DNA from: Actinomadura_C sp036008685
GTDB lineage: Bacteria; Actinomycetota; Actinomycetes; Streptosporangiales; Streptosporangiaceae
Direction: 5' to 3'
DNA: 64,000 nucleotides
Assembly: GCA_036008685.1 (NCBI GenBank)
Contig: DASYNF010000096.1
Span: 1 to 64,000, forward strand
Shown: positions 8,409-16,403 of the stretch, piece after piece
Numbering within the stretch: the first letter of the stretch is position 1
Layout: each line of letters starts with the position of its first letter
Translations under genes and position numbers: made by a program
The notes under the pieces: model-generated
What the model was told of the DNA's origin: nothing
Database searches by the model: none
Seen by the model: the letters and a program-made list of their open reading frames with translations, nothing else

Positions 8409-9419
8409 ATGACTGTCGTCTCCTCTGACATCGACGAGGCCACCGCGCTGCTCCAGCGCACCACGACCGAGGTGAAGAAGGTCATCGTCGGGCAGGAGCA
8501 CATGGTCGAACGCATGGTCGTGGCACTGCTGGCCAAGGGTCACTGCCTGCTCGAGGGTGTCCCCGGCGTGGCCAAGACCCTCGCGGTGAGCACGCTGGCG
8601 CGCGTCGTGGGCGGATCCTTCGCCCGGCTCCAGTTCACCCCCGACCTGGTGCCCTCCGACATCGTCGGGACCCGGATCTATCACCCCTCGACCGAGCAGT
8701 TCGACGTGGAGCTCGGCCCGGTTTTCGTGAACTTCGTGCTCGTCGACGAGATCAACCGGGCTCCCGCCAAGGTGCAGTCGGCACTGCTGGAGGTCATGGC
8801 CGAACGGCAGGTCTCTCTCGGAGGCAAGAGCTTTCCCCTTCCCAAGCCGTTCGTCGTCCTCGCCACCCAGAACCCCATCGAGTCCGAGGGGGTCTATCCC
8901 CTCCCGGAGGCACAGCGCGACCGGTTCCTGATGAAGGTCGACGTCGGCTATCCCGGCGCCCACGAGGAGCTGCAGATCCTGCAGCGGATGAGCGTCGATC
9001 CCCCCGAGGCGACGCAGGTCCTCGACCCGGACAAGCTGATCGCTCTGCAACGGGCCGCCGAGAGCGTCTCGGTGCACGAGCTCATCGCCGACTACATCGT
9101 TCGTCTCGTCATGGCGACGCGGCAACCGGAGCAGTACCGCCTCCCCGATCTCCGTGAGGTCATCGAGATCGGTGCGAGCCCACGGGCGACGCTGGGCCTG
9201 GTCGCCTCGGCGCGGGCGCTGGCCCTGCTCAGGGGCCGCGACTACGTCCTGCCCGAGGACGTCCACAACGTCGCCAGGGACGTGATGTCGCACCGGATCG
9301 TGCTGACGTTCGACGCGCTGGCCGATGGCGTCGACACCGGCGAAATCGTCGACCGGCTGCTCGCCACGGTCCCGCCTCCCCGGGTGGTGTGGAACCACGG
9401 GGTCCCGGTGACACCATGA
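8409..9419 (+). CDS. MoxR-family AAA+ ATPase
   Basis: A 336-residue MoxR-type AAA+ protein with Walker A GVPGVAKT at 50-57, Walker B LVDEINRAP, sensor 1 TQNPIE and a C-terminal lid (ATRQPEQYRLPDLREVIEIGASPR). MoxR ATPases act as chaperones that mature or insert metal cofactors into VWA-domain partners. The genes immediately downstream, DUF58 and a membrane VWA protein, are the usual partners. It starts at ATG 8409, and the DUF58 gene follows by 93 nt on the same strand. Confidence 0.93.
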   Translation: MTVVSSDIDEATALLQRTTTEVKKVIVGQEHMVERMVVALLAKGHCLLEGVPGVAKTLAVSTLARVVGGSFARLQFTPDLVPSDIVGTRIYHPSTEQFDVELGPVFVNFVLVDEINRAPAKVQSALLEVMAERQVSLGGKSFPLPKPFVVLATQNPIESEGVYPLPEAQRDRFLMKVDVGYPGAHEELQILQRMSVDPPEATQVLDPDKLIALQRAAESVSVHELIADYIVRLVMATRQPEQYRLPDLREVIEIGASPRATLGLVASARALALLRGRDYVLPEDVHNVARDVMSHRIVLTFDALADGVDTGEIVDRLLATVPPPRVVWNHGVPVTP

Positions 9420-9512
9420 GGGACCCACTCCAGGACACGAGCGGGAGCGCGGCGGGATGAACCGGATCCCGAGCCACGCGAGGGCGGGCGGATCGAGGAG
9501 CGGCGGGCGACC

Positions 9513-10541
9513 ATGACGCGACCACGGAGCCGCCCCGCACGGAGCCGCCCCGCTCTGGCGGACCTGGCTCCGGAGCGCTCACTGCGCCGGCTGGAGCTCA
9601 AGGTCAGCCGCCGGCTGGACGGGCTCCTTCAGGGAGAGCACATGGGCCTGCTCCCCGGGCCGGGCACCGAGCTGGCCGAGGCCCGCGTCTACCAGCCCGG
9701 CGCGGACGACGTCCGGCACATGGACTGGGCCGTCACCGCCCGCACCACCACCCCGCACGTCCGCGACCTCATCGCCGATCACGAACTCGAGGCGTGGGCG
9801 CTGGTGGATCTGTCGGCCAGCATGGACTTCGGGACCGCCGACTTCGAGAAGCGCGATCTCGTGGTGGCCGCGCTCGCGGCCGTCGGTTTCCTGACCGTAC
9901 GGCTCGGGGACCGCGTCGGCGCCTACATCCTCCACCAGGGATCGATACGCCGATGGCCGGCCCGGGCCGGCAAGGCGGCGATGTACGCGATGCTCCAGTC
10001 GGTCCTGGACGCCGAGCGCACGCCCGCGGGGGAAGAAGGCGGCCCCGGTCTGGCGGCCGCGATCAGCGACCTGGCCCGCGGTCAGACCCGGCGCGGGCTA
10101 CGGGTCGTCATCTCCGACTTCCTGGACCCGGCCCCCGGCCCGGACGATCCCGAGCCCGATTCCGCCCACCTCGGCACGCCGCCGTCCGCCGCGGCCGGCC
10201 GGCCGGCCTGGGAGCGTCCGCTCCGCCGGCTCGCCGCCCGGCACCAGGTCCTGGCCGTGGAGATCATCGATCCGCGGGAACTCGACCTGCCGGACGTGGG
10301 GATCGTGCACATGTCCGATCCCGAGTCCGGCGCGGTCCACGAGATCGTCCTGTCCGCCCGGGTGAGACGCGACTACGCCCAGGCCGCCGCCGCGCAGCGC
10401 GCCCGGACCCGCGAGGCCCTCCGCCGCAGCGGTGCGCACCACCTGGTGCTCCGCACCGACCGTGACTGGATCACCGACGTCGCCCGTTTCGCCATGCGGC
10501 AGCGGCGCGTCACCGGACGAGCCGCTGGAGCCCGCACATGA
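9513..10541 (+). CDS. DUF58 domain protein of the MoxR operon
   Basis: A 342-residue soluble protein. The DUF58 core is visible as RVYQPGADDVRHMDWAVTART at about 62-82, followed by a VWA-like strand with ALVDLSASMDFGT (about 97-109) that carries a DxSxS-type metal site. Members are found with MoxR and VWA genes and are thought to form a chaperone-like assembly; the exact substrate is unknown. Its stop overlaps the next start as ATGA, so the two are translationally coupled. Confidence 0.9.
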   Translation: MTRPRSRPARSRPALADLAPERSLRRLELKVSRRLDGLLQGEHMGLLPGPGTELAEARVYQPGADDVRHMDWAVTARTTTPHVRDLIADHELEAWALVDLSASMDFGTADFEKRDLVVAALAAVGFLTVRLGDRVGAYILHQGSIRRWPARAGKAAMYAMLQSVLDAERTPAGEEGGPGLAAAISDLARGQTRRGLRVVISDFLDPAPGPDDPEPDSAHLGTPPSAAAGRPAWERPLRRLAARHQVLAVEIIDPRELDLPDVGIVHMSDPESGAVHEIVLSARVRRDYAQAAAAQRARTREALRRSGAHHLVLRTDRDWITDVARFAMRQRRVTGRAAGART

Positions 10542-11485
10542 CCTTCCTGTCCCCTGGCCGGCTCTGGCTGCTCGCGCTCGTCCCACTGCTGATGGCCGCC
10601 TATGTCCTTCTCCAGCTGCGACGCAGGCGCTATACCGTTCGCTTCACCAACCTCGCCCTCTTGTCACAGGTGGCCCCGCGCCATCCGGGCTGGCGGCGCC
10701 ACGTGGCCGCGCTCCTGTTCCTCGCCACCATCGTGACGATGATGTTCGGGTTCGCCCGGCCGGCGACGGGAGTCAAGGTCCCGAGGGACCGGGCGACCAT
10801 CATGGTGACGATCGACGTGTCCCTGTCGATGCAGGCGACCGACGTGGCCCCGGACCGGTTCGGGGCGGCCAGGACGGCCGCGAAGAAGTTCATCCGAGAG
10901 CTCCCGCCACGGTTCAACGTCGGCGTCGTCAGCTTCGCGGGCAGCGCCAACGTGGTGTCGGCCCCCTCCGCGGACCGTGCCGCGACGATCGCCGCCATCG
11001 ACCAGATGGTCCTGGCCAAGCAGACCGCCATCGGCGAGGCGGTGTTCACCTCCCTGCAGGCGATCCGGTCCTTCGACGCCGAGGCCTCACACGACCCCCC
11101 ACCGGCCCACATCGTGCTGCTCTCGGACGGCGACAACACCTCCGGCCGGTCCCTCGACGAGGCGATCCAGGCCGCACGCGCCATCGGCGTCCCGGTCTCC
11201 ACCATCGCCTTCGGCACGCCGTACGGGACGGTCGACATCGACGGCGAGCGCACGACCGTGGAGGTGAACAAGCAGGCGCTCCGGACCCTGGCCGAGCAGA
11301 CCAAGGGCAAGGCTTACGAGGCCGCCGACAGCGGGCAGCTGTCCGAGGTCTACCGCCACATCGGCAGCTCGCTGGGCTGGCGCCTCGAACACCGCGACAT
11401 CGCGGCTCAGTTCACCGGCATCGCCCTGCTCCTCGCCCTCGCGGCCGGGGGAGCGTCACTGCTCTGGTTCGCCCGGCTCCCCTGA
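10538..11485 (+). CDS. Membrane-anchored VWA domain protein (BatA-like)
   Basis: A 315-residue protein with two N-terminal membrane helices (about 10-27 and 55-75), a VWA domain with the MIDAS motif DVSLS at about 92-96 followed by the conserved Thr/Asp loops (LLSDGDN), and a C-terminal membrane helix ending in LLWFARLP. This is the BatA architecture of MoxR operons, with the VWA domain facing outside the membrane. The 4-nt overlap with the DUF58 gene shows coupling. A role in cell-envelope stress or protein maturation is inferred from the family only. Confidence 0.9.
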   Translation: MTFLSPGRLWLLALVPLLMAAYVLLQLRRRRYTVRFTNLALLSQVAPRHPGWRRHVAALLFLATIVTMMFGFARPATGVKVPRDRATIMVTIDVSLSMQATDVAPDRFGAARTAAKKFIRELPPRFNVGVVSFAGSANVVSAPSADRAATIAAIDQMVLAKQTAIGEAVFTSLQAIRSFDAEASHDPPPAHIVLLSDGDNTSGRSLDEAIQAARAIGVPVSTIAFGTPYGTVDIDGERTTVEVNKQALRTLAEQTKGKAYEAADSGQLSEVYRHIGSSLGWRLEHRDIAAQFTGIALLLALAAGGASLLWFARLP

Positions 11486-11579
11486 TCGCTCCCGCCGGCC
11501 CCGGCGTCCGGCGACCGGATCGGAGAAGGGGGACGGCCGCCGCCACGCCCCTCCGGGCCTACTGGTACGGTCTGCCGAC

Positions 11580-12221
11580 GTGGGGGAGCACTATTTCGCG
11601 GAACGTCCGGGGACGTCCAGCCGGCCGGGGGCCGTCGACCTGGTGCTGCCCGACCTGCACCTGCGGCTCGAGACCGACCGGGGCATGTTCTCCCCGGACC
11701 GGATCGATCTGGGCACCCGCATCCTCCTCGAGACGGTCCCCTCTCCCCCGCCCCACGGCGACCTGCTCGATCTCGGCTGCGGCTACGGACCCATCGCACT
11801 GACCATGGCGAGCCGTTCTCCCTCGGCGAGGGTGTACGGAATCGATGTGAATCAACGAGCTCTCGAGGTCGCCCGGCGTAACGCCACGACTGCGGGCCTT
11901 GACAATGTAAGTTTCATGCCCGTCGAACAGCTCTCGCCGGACGTGCGCTTCACCGCGATCTGGTCCAACCCGCCGATCCGCATCGGCAAGCAGGCACTCC
12001 ACGAGCTGCTCACCACCTGGCTGGATCGCCTCACCCCGGACGGGCTCGCCCATCTCGTGGTCCAGAAGCACCTCGGCTCGGACTCCCTGCAACGCTGGCT
12101 GAACGATCAGGGGTGGCCGACCGAGCGTGTGACCTCCCGCTCCTCCTACCGCGTCCTGGCGGTATCTCCGCGTCCCGGACCGGCCGGAGCCGCCCCCCAC
12201 CACTCAGAGGACCCACGATGA
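11580..12221 (+). CDS. RsmC-like class I SAM methyltransferase
   Basis: A 213-residue methyltransferase. SAM-binding motif I is DLGCGYGP at about 63-70, the acidic motif II is YGIDVNQRA, and motif IV is NPPIR. This is the NPPF/Y-type tetrad of enzymes that methylate exocyclic amino groups, here most like rRNA guanine-N2 methyltransferases (RsmC/RlmG C-terminal domain). It is short, lacking the duplicated N-terminal half of E. coli RsmC, which is usual for actinobacteria. It starts at GTG 11580, and its end overlaps the next RNA methyltransferase gene by 4 nt. Confidence 0.85.
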   Translation: MGEHYFAERPGTSSRPGAVDLVLPDLHLRLETDRGMFSPDRIDLGTRILLETVPSPPPHGDLLDLGCGYGPIALTMASRSPSARVYGIDVNQRALEVARRNATTAGLDNVSFMPVEQLSPDVRFTAIWSNPPIRIGKQALHELLTTWLDRLTPDGLAHLVVQKHLGSDSLQRWLNDQGWPTERVTSRSSYRVLAVSPRPGPAGAAPHHSEDPR

Positions 12222-12775
12222 CCGGAAGGCCGGCCGAGGAGCGCAGGCAGCTGCGGCCCACCGACGTCAAGCGGCTCAACCGCGACTGGCGGCGGCGCAC
12301 CGAGGGCAGGCTGGGACTGATCGTCGAATCGGTGACCCAACCCTTCAACATCGGCTCGATCGTGCGCAGCGCGGCCGTCTTCGGCGTCGAGCACCTGTGG
12401 CTGGCCGGCAACGCGACCCTCCCGACCCACCAGGCGGTCCGCAAGACCGCGCTCGGCACCGACCGGCTGGTGCCCTGGGATCACGTGGGAACGCCCGCCG
12501 ACGCGGTCGCCGCGGCCCACGAGGCGGGCCTGCGCGTGGTCGCCATCGAGCTCACCAGTGACGCGCTGCCGCTCCACGAGGCTCCGCTCGACGGTGACGT
12601 CTGCCTCGCCGTGGGCGGAGAGGACCACGGGTGCTCACCGGCCCTGCTCGCGGCCGCGGACGCCGTGGCCTACATCCCCCAGGTCGGCCGGGTGGGGTCG
12701 CTCAACGTCGCCGTCGCGACCGCCGTGGCCCTCGCCGAGGCGCGCCGCCGCGAGTGGGCGGCAGCGCCCGGATGA
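12218..12775 (+). CDS. TrmH/SpoU-family tRNA/rRNA 2'-O-methyltransferase
   Basis: A 185-residue SPOUT enzyme. The three SpoU motifs are visible: NIGSIVRSAAVFG (about 46-58), CLAVGGEDHG (about 130-139) and the knot motif IPQVGRVGSLNVAVATAVAL near the end. The Arg and Ser of these motifs serve SAM binding and catalysis in the family. It acts on ribose 2'-OH of an RNA, most likely tRNA Gm18 or a related site, but the target cannot be deduced. ATG 12218 overlaps the stop of the preceding methyltransferase, so the two RNA-modification genes form an operon. Confidence 0.9.
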   Translation: MTGRPAEERRQLRPTDVKRLNRDWRRRTEGRLGLIVESVTQPFNIGSIVRSAAVFGVEHLWLAGNATLPTHQAVRKTALGTDRLVPWDHVGTPADAVAAAHEAGLRVVAIELTSDALPLHEAPLDGDVCLAVGGEDHGCSPALLAAADAVAYIPQVGRVGSLNVAVATAVALAEARRREWAAAPG

Positions 12776-12842
12776 CCCCGGGGGGACGTGTCAGCGCGTC
12801 CCCTCACGACGAGAGCCCCGGCGACCGCCTCTCCCCAGGAGT

Positions 12843-13061
12843 TCAGAGCGGGTTGGCGGCCAGGTAGTCGGCGAACTCCTCCAGCGAGATGAGGCCGTCG
12901 CGGGTCCGGTCGGCCGCCACGACGATCTCGACCGCGCGGGCGTGGGACACCTCCTGCCCGAGTGCGCGCATGAGGTGCTGGAACTCGGCCACGGAGATGA
13001 ATCCGTCGCCGTCCACGTCCAGCAGCTCGAACGTCGCCTTGTACTCGCTTGCGTCCGCCAC
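12843..13061 (-). CDS. Small EF-hand calcium-binding protein
   Basis: A 72-residue acidic protein with two EF-hands. The first loop is residues 15-26, with D15, D17, D19, G20, S23 and E26, a textbook Ca2+ site. The second loop is residues 51-62, with D51, T53, D55, G56, S59 and E62. The helices on either side are as expected. It resembles the calmodulin-like CabB/CabD-type proteins of actinomycetes. It has no signal peptide, so it is presumably a cytoplasmic Ca2+ sensor or buffer. It is monocistronic and converges on the TrmH gene. Confidence 0.92.
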   Translation of the reverse strand: MADASEYKATFELLDVDGDGFISVAEFQHLMRALGQEVSHARAVEIVVAADRTRDGLISLEEFADYLAANPL

Positions 13062-13240
13062 GTCACATGCCTTTCGATCTCAAGATTCCGGGGGGCTCCG
13101 GGAGCCCCAGAGCACGCTACACCGGTGTGTCCTGTCAGAGGTGATATGCCGCCATCGCCGAGCGCCTTGACGCAGTAAGGTCGCGGTGATCGGCGGCTCG
13201 GAAATCGCATCGCCCTCCGGTAACCGCCATACTCGGGTAG

Positions 13241-14047
13241 GTGCCGCGCGCGTACGAATTCCTCGATCATCCTGGCCCGATCCCCTTCGCCCACAGAGGC
13301 GGAGCACAGGGCGGCCTCGAAAACTCGATGCCGGCCTTCCAACGGGCCGTCGATCTCGGCTTCCGCTATCTCGAGACCGATGTCCACGCCACCGCCGACG
13401 GGGTCCTGGTGGTCTTCCACGACCACACCCTCGACCGGGCGACCCACAGCCGCGGCACCATCGCCCGCATGCCCTACGACGAGGTGGCCCGGGCACGCAT
13501 CGGGGGCGTGGAGCCGATCCCGCGGCTCGAGGACGTCCTCGGCTCGTGGCCACAGGCCCGCGTCAACATCGACATCAAGGAGTCGCACGCCATCGGGCCG
13601 CTCATCGAAGCCCTGCGGCGGACCAACGCCTGGCGGCGGGTCTGCATCACGTCCTTCTCCACCCGGCGGCTCACGCAACTGCGGGCCCGCCTGCCGCTGT
13701 TCACCGAGCAGGACGTGTGCACGTCCCTCGGCCCCCGAGGAGTGATGGCGTTGCGGGCGAAGTCCTATGGCGGACCGCTGGACAAGCTCGTCCGCCTGGC
13801 GGCCACCGGAGTCGCCTGCGCACAGGTCCCGCACAGCCTCGGCCGGATGCCGTTCGTGTCCGAGTCCTTCGTGGAACAGGCGCACGCCCTCGGCCTCAAA
13901 GTCCACGCCTGGACGGTCAACGACCCCGCCGACATGGACCACCTGCTCGACCTCGGCGTGGACGGCATCATGACCGACAACCTGACCGCCCTCCGCGCCG
14001 TCATGACGGCGCGCGGCCAGTGGCGGCACGTCACCACCTCGCCCTGA
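13241..14047 (+). CDS. glpQ: Glycerophosphodiester phosphodiesterase
   Basis: A 268-residue TIM-barrel GDPD that hydrolyses glycerophosphodiesters to glycerol 3-phosphate and an alcohol. The catalytic and metal residues are in order: HRGG (18-21), LENSMPAF, YLETDVHATADG and VFHDHTLDR. The C-terminal VHAWTVNDPADM and GVDGIMTDN strands are typical. There is no signal peptide, so it is likely cytosolic. It starts at GTG 13241. It converges on the antitoxin gene at 14117. Confidence 0.93.
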   Translation: MPRAYEFLDHPGPIPFAHRGGAQGGLENSMPAFQRAVDLGFRYLETDVHATADGVLVVFHDHTLDRATHSRGTIARMPYDEVARARIGGVEPIPRLEDVLGSWPQARVNIDIKESHAIGPLIEALRRTNAWRRVCITSFSTRRLTQLRARLPLFTEQDVCTSLGPRGVMALRAKSYGGPLDKLVRLAATGVACAQVPHSLGRMPFVSESFVEQAHALGLKVHAWTVNDPADMDHLLDLGVDGIMTDNLTALRAVMTARGQWRHVTTSP

Positions 14048-14071
14048 CCACCCCTGCCCTGACCACCCCTG
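14042..14071. repeat. Two tandem 15-bp units at the end of the GDPD gene
   Basis: The unit CCCTGACCACCCCTG occurs twice in a row (14042-14056 and 14057-14071), with a partial third copy following. The first copy contains the stop codon of the phosphodiesterase gene. It lies in the convergent gap before the antitoxin gene; no function is evident. Confidence 0.7.
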
Positions 14072-14116
14072 CCCTGGCCGCTCCCGGTCAAGGCCGAAGC
14101 GGCGGGAGCCCTGGCT

Positions 14117-14410
14117 TCAGCGGCCGAAGCCGGGCGGGCGCGGAGGCTGATCGGGGCGATATTCGGCCGCGATCCGCATCGGCCCGGCGGGCCGAGACCG
14201 GCCCTGCTCGGCGTCCTCATCGGCGGGCCCGGACCGGGTGAGGTCGATCCGTTCCGCCAGGAGCCGATCCAGCAGCTCCAGATCCTCCGCGGAGACGATG
14301 GCCGCGACCGCCTTGCCGCGACGGGTCAGCACGACCCGCTCGCGCCCGTAGGCGACCCGGTTGACCAACTCGGCCAACTCGGCACGCGCCTGGGTCACAG
14401 AGATCTCCAC
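14117..14410 (-). CDS. Phd/YefM-family antitoxin, without a toxin gene beside it
   Basis: A 97-residue protein whose first 55 residues are a Phd/YefM DNA-binding domain (VTQARAELAELVNRVAYGRERVVLTRRGKAVAAIVS). The C-terminal tail, which in true antitoxins wraps the toxin, is Pro/Arg-rich here. No RelE/YoeB or Doc-like toxin lies downstream: the next gene is the convergent GDPD. It is divergent from clpP with about 80 bp between starts, and a TGTACG/CGTACA palindrome, similar to YefM operators, lies between them. It may act purely as a transcriptional regulator. The start is GTG 14410. Confidence 0.85.
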   Translation of the reverse strand: MEISVTQARAELAELVNRVAYGRERVVLTRRGKAVAAIVSAEDLELLDRLLAERIDLTRSGPADEDAEQGRSRPAGPMRIAAEYRPDQPPRPPGFGR

Positions 14411-14443
14411 GTCCTCAATCGTAGTACTCCCTCCCGCCGACTC

Positions 14444-14473
14444 ATCTGTATAGAGTGTACGTAGCGTACAGAT
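14444..14473. promoter_or_regulatory. Nested palindromes in the antitoxin/clpP divergent promoter
   Basis: A perfect inverted repeat TGTACG-TAG-CGTACA spans 14456-14470. A second pair, ATCTGTA (14444-14450) and TACAGAT (14467-14473), is nested around it. TATAGA at 14449-14454 could be a -10 box for the clpP genes. YefM-type proteins are known to bind TGTACA-centred palindromes, so autoregulation by the neighbouring antitoxin is a reasonable inference. Confidence 0.6.
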
Positions 14474-14490
14474 AATCTTTGGAGGCCACC

Positions 14491-15153
14491 GTGGAAGTCA
14501 CCGCGCACGAGCAGCGATACAGCCCGCTCCCGGCCGCTCGCCCGGACACTCACGCACCACGGACCCGCGCCCGGGTCACCGAGCTGCCCGCCGAACGGCT
14601 CATGCAGGATCAGCTGTTCCAGCGGCTGCTCGGTAAGCGCATCGTCTTCATCGGCCAGGAGATCGACGACGAGCTCGCCAACCGGGTCTGCGCGCAGTTG
14701 CTCCTCCTGTCGGCGCAGGACGGGCGCCGCGACATCACGATCTATATCAACTCACCCGGTGGGGTCGTGGACGCCGGGATGGCCATCTACGACATCATGC
14801 AGTACCTGCCCAACGAGATCACGACGGTGGCCCTCGGCATGGCCGCCTCCATGGGGCAGTCGCTGCTGTGCGCCGGCACGCCCGGCAAGCGACACGCGCT
14901 CAGACACGCACGGGTTATGATGCATCAGCCATCTGGTGGCATCGGGGGGACCGCCTCGGACATCAAGATCCAGGCGGAGCAGTCCCTCTACCTCAAGCGG
15001 ATCCTCGCGGAGCGCACGGCCTTCCACACCGGACGCCCGGTCGAAGAGATCGAACGGGACTCCGACCGGGACCGATGGTTCACCGCCGAGGAGGCGAGGG
15101 ACTACGGCTTCGTCGACCACGTCATCGACAGCACCGACCGGGTGGGAGTCTGA
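14491..15153 (+). CDS. clpP: ClpP protease subunit (first of a pair)
   Basis: A 220-residue serine peptidase subunit of the Clp complex. The catalytic triad is Ser in GMAASMGQ, His in MMHQPSGG and Asp in RDSDRDRW. It carries a long N-terminal extension (about 30 residues, Pro/Arg-rich) before the first strand. GTG 14491 is chosen because GGAGG lies 5 nt upstream. It is paired with a second clpP 5 nt downstream; no clpX or tig gene is adjacent. The pair may therefore be the additional clpP3/clpP4-type set of actinomycetes rather than the main clpP1P2, but this needs genome context. Confidence 0.95.
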   Translation: MEVTAHEQRYSPLPAARPDTHAPRTRARVTELPAERLMQDQLFQRLLGKRIVFIGQEIDDELANRVCAQLLLLSAQDGRRDITIYINSPGGVVDAGMAIYDIMQYLPNEITTVALGMAASMGQSLLCAGTPGKRHALRHARVMMHQPSGGIGGTASDIKIQAEQSLYLKRILAERTAFHTGRPVEEIERDSDRDRWFTAEEARDYGFVDHVIDSTDRVGV

Positions 15154-15158
15154 CCGAG

Positions 15159-15776
15159 ATGAGATCGTCGAACAGCCGCCACATCCTTCCGTCCTTCGTG
15201 GAGCGCACCTCCTACGGCATGAAGGAGATGGACCCCTACAACAAGCTGTTCCAGGACCGCATCATCTTTCTCGGCACCGCCGTCGACGACATCGCGGCCA
15301 ACGACGTCATCGCCCAGCTCATCGCGCTGGAGGGCATGGACCCCGACCGGGGGATCAGCATCTACATCAACTCCCCCGGCGGCTCGATGACCTCGATGAT
15401 GGCGATCTACGACACCATCCAGTTCATCAGGCCCATCGTCGAGACGACCTGCCTCGGGCAGGCGGCATCGGCGGCGGCCGTACTCCTGGCCGCCGGGGCC
15501 CCCGGCAAGCGGGCCGCTCTGGTCAACTCACGGATCCTCATCCATCAGCCTTCGGTCGAGGCCGGCCGAGGTTCCTCGAGTGACCTGGAGATCCAGGCCC
15601 GCGAGATCCTGCGCATGCGCGCCGCCATGGAGGACCTCCTCGCCCACCACACCGGCCGGTCCATCGACCAGATCCGGGCCGATATCGACCGCGACCGGTT
15701 CCTCACCGCGGAGGAGGCCCGGGACTACGGGCTCATCGACGAGATCATCACTTCGCGCAAGAGCCTGAAAGCCTGA
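15159..15776 (+). CDS. clpP: ClpP protease subunit (second of a pair)
   Basis: A 205-residue ClpP with the Ser in GQAASAAA, His in LIHQPS and Asp in ADIDRDRFLT. The N-terminal axial-loop region MKEMDPYNKLFQDRIIFLG is typical. The two actinobacterial subunits form a mixed tetradecamer that degrades proteins fed by a Clp ATPase; this gene follows the first clpP with a 5-nt gap and so is cotranscribed. The start is ATG 15159. Confidence 0.95.
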   Translation: MRSSNSRHILPSFVERTSYGMKEMDPYNKLFQDRIIFLGTAVDDIAANDVIAQLIALEGMDPDRGISIYINSPGGSMTSMMAIYDTIQFIRPIVETTCLGQAASAAAVLLAAGAPGKRAALVNSRILIHQPSVEAGRGSSSDLEIQAREILRMRAAMEDLLAHHTGRSIDQIRADIDRDRFLTAEEARDYGLIDEIITSRKSLKA

Positions 15777-15910
15777 ATCACGGCCGCGAAGAGCCCCGGT
15801 GAGAACCGAGGGAACGCACAGGGTTGGGAAGGCGACAGGACGGGAATCTTGTGACGGTATCCAGCGTTGGTGAGTAACAAGACTGCAAGTCGTCTGGGAG
15901 GCACGTGACG

Positions 15911-16255
15911 ATGGCCGAGCGCGCACTTCGCGGCACCCGACTCGGAGCGACCAGCTACGAGAACGATCGCAACACTGATCTCGCCCCTCGCCAGGAGATC
16001 GACTACACCTGTCCGAAGGGCCACCGGTTCACCGTGACACTCGCCGCCGAGGCCGAGGTGCCCATCACCTGGGAATGCCGCAACTGCGGCGTCACCGCAT
16101 TGAGGGCGAACGGCGAGCTCCCCTCTCCCAAGAAGGGCAAGCCGCCGCGCACGCATTGGGACATGCTCATGGAACGTCGCACCATCGAGGACCTCGAAGA
16201 GGTCCTGGCCGAGCGGCTGGCCATCCTGCGCGCGCAGCGCAGAAGGACAGCCTGA
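15911..16255 (+). CDS. rbpA: RNA polymerase-binding protein RbpA
   Basis: A 114-residue actinobacterial transcription factor that binds the group I/II sigma factor and RNA polymerase and stabilises the open complex. The core is the CPKGH...CRNC zinc-ribbon-like region (about residues 34-58), followed by the basic linker KKGKPPRTHWDMLMERRT and the sigma-interacting helix DLEEVLAERLAILR. ATG 15911 fits the family N-terminus MAERALRGTRLGATSYE and lies 9 nt after GGGAGG; a GTG at 15905 is an alternative. A strong terminator follows. Confidence 0.97.
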   Translation: MAERALRGTRLGATSYENDRNTDLAPRQEIDYTCPKGHRFTVTLAAEAEVPITWECRNCGVTALRANGELPSPKKGKPPRTHWDMLMERRTIEDLEEVLAERLAILRAQRRRTA

Positions 16256-16307
16256 TCGGGGTCCCAGCAACCCGCATACGCACAACACGCACATAGAAGA
16301 CACACAG

Positions 16308-16340
16308 AAGCCGTGCCGCCGGTCCCCGGCGGCACGGCTT
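16308..16340. terminator. Rho-independent-type hairpin after rbpA
   Basis: A perfect 15-bp inverted repeat, starting AAGCCGTGCC and ending GGCACGGCTT with a 3-nt loop, lies 52 nt after the rbpA stop. It ends in TTCG rather than a long T-run, which is common in high-GC actinomycetes. It also lies at the 3' side of the convergent fxsA gene. Confidence 0.85.
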
Positions 16341-16403
16341 CGTCGTCTCCGGCGGCGTCCGCACACTCGCCGGCGTGGCCGGTTCGGACTCCTCCCGCAG
16401 GGC

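Noticed and set aside
14117..14410. A complete toxin-antitoxin module
   Set aside because: No toxin gene is found on either side; the downstream gene is a convergent phosphodiesterase.
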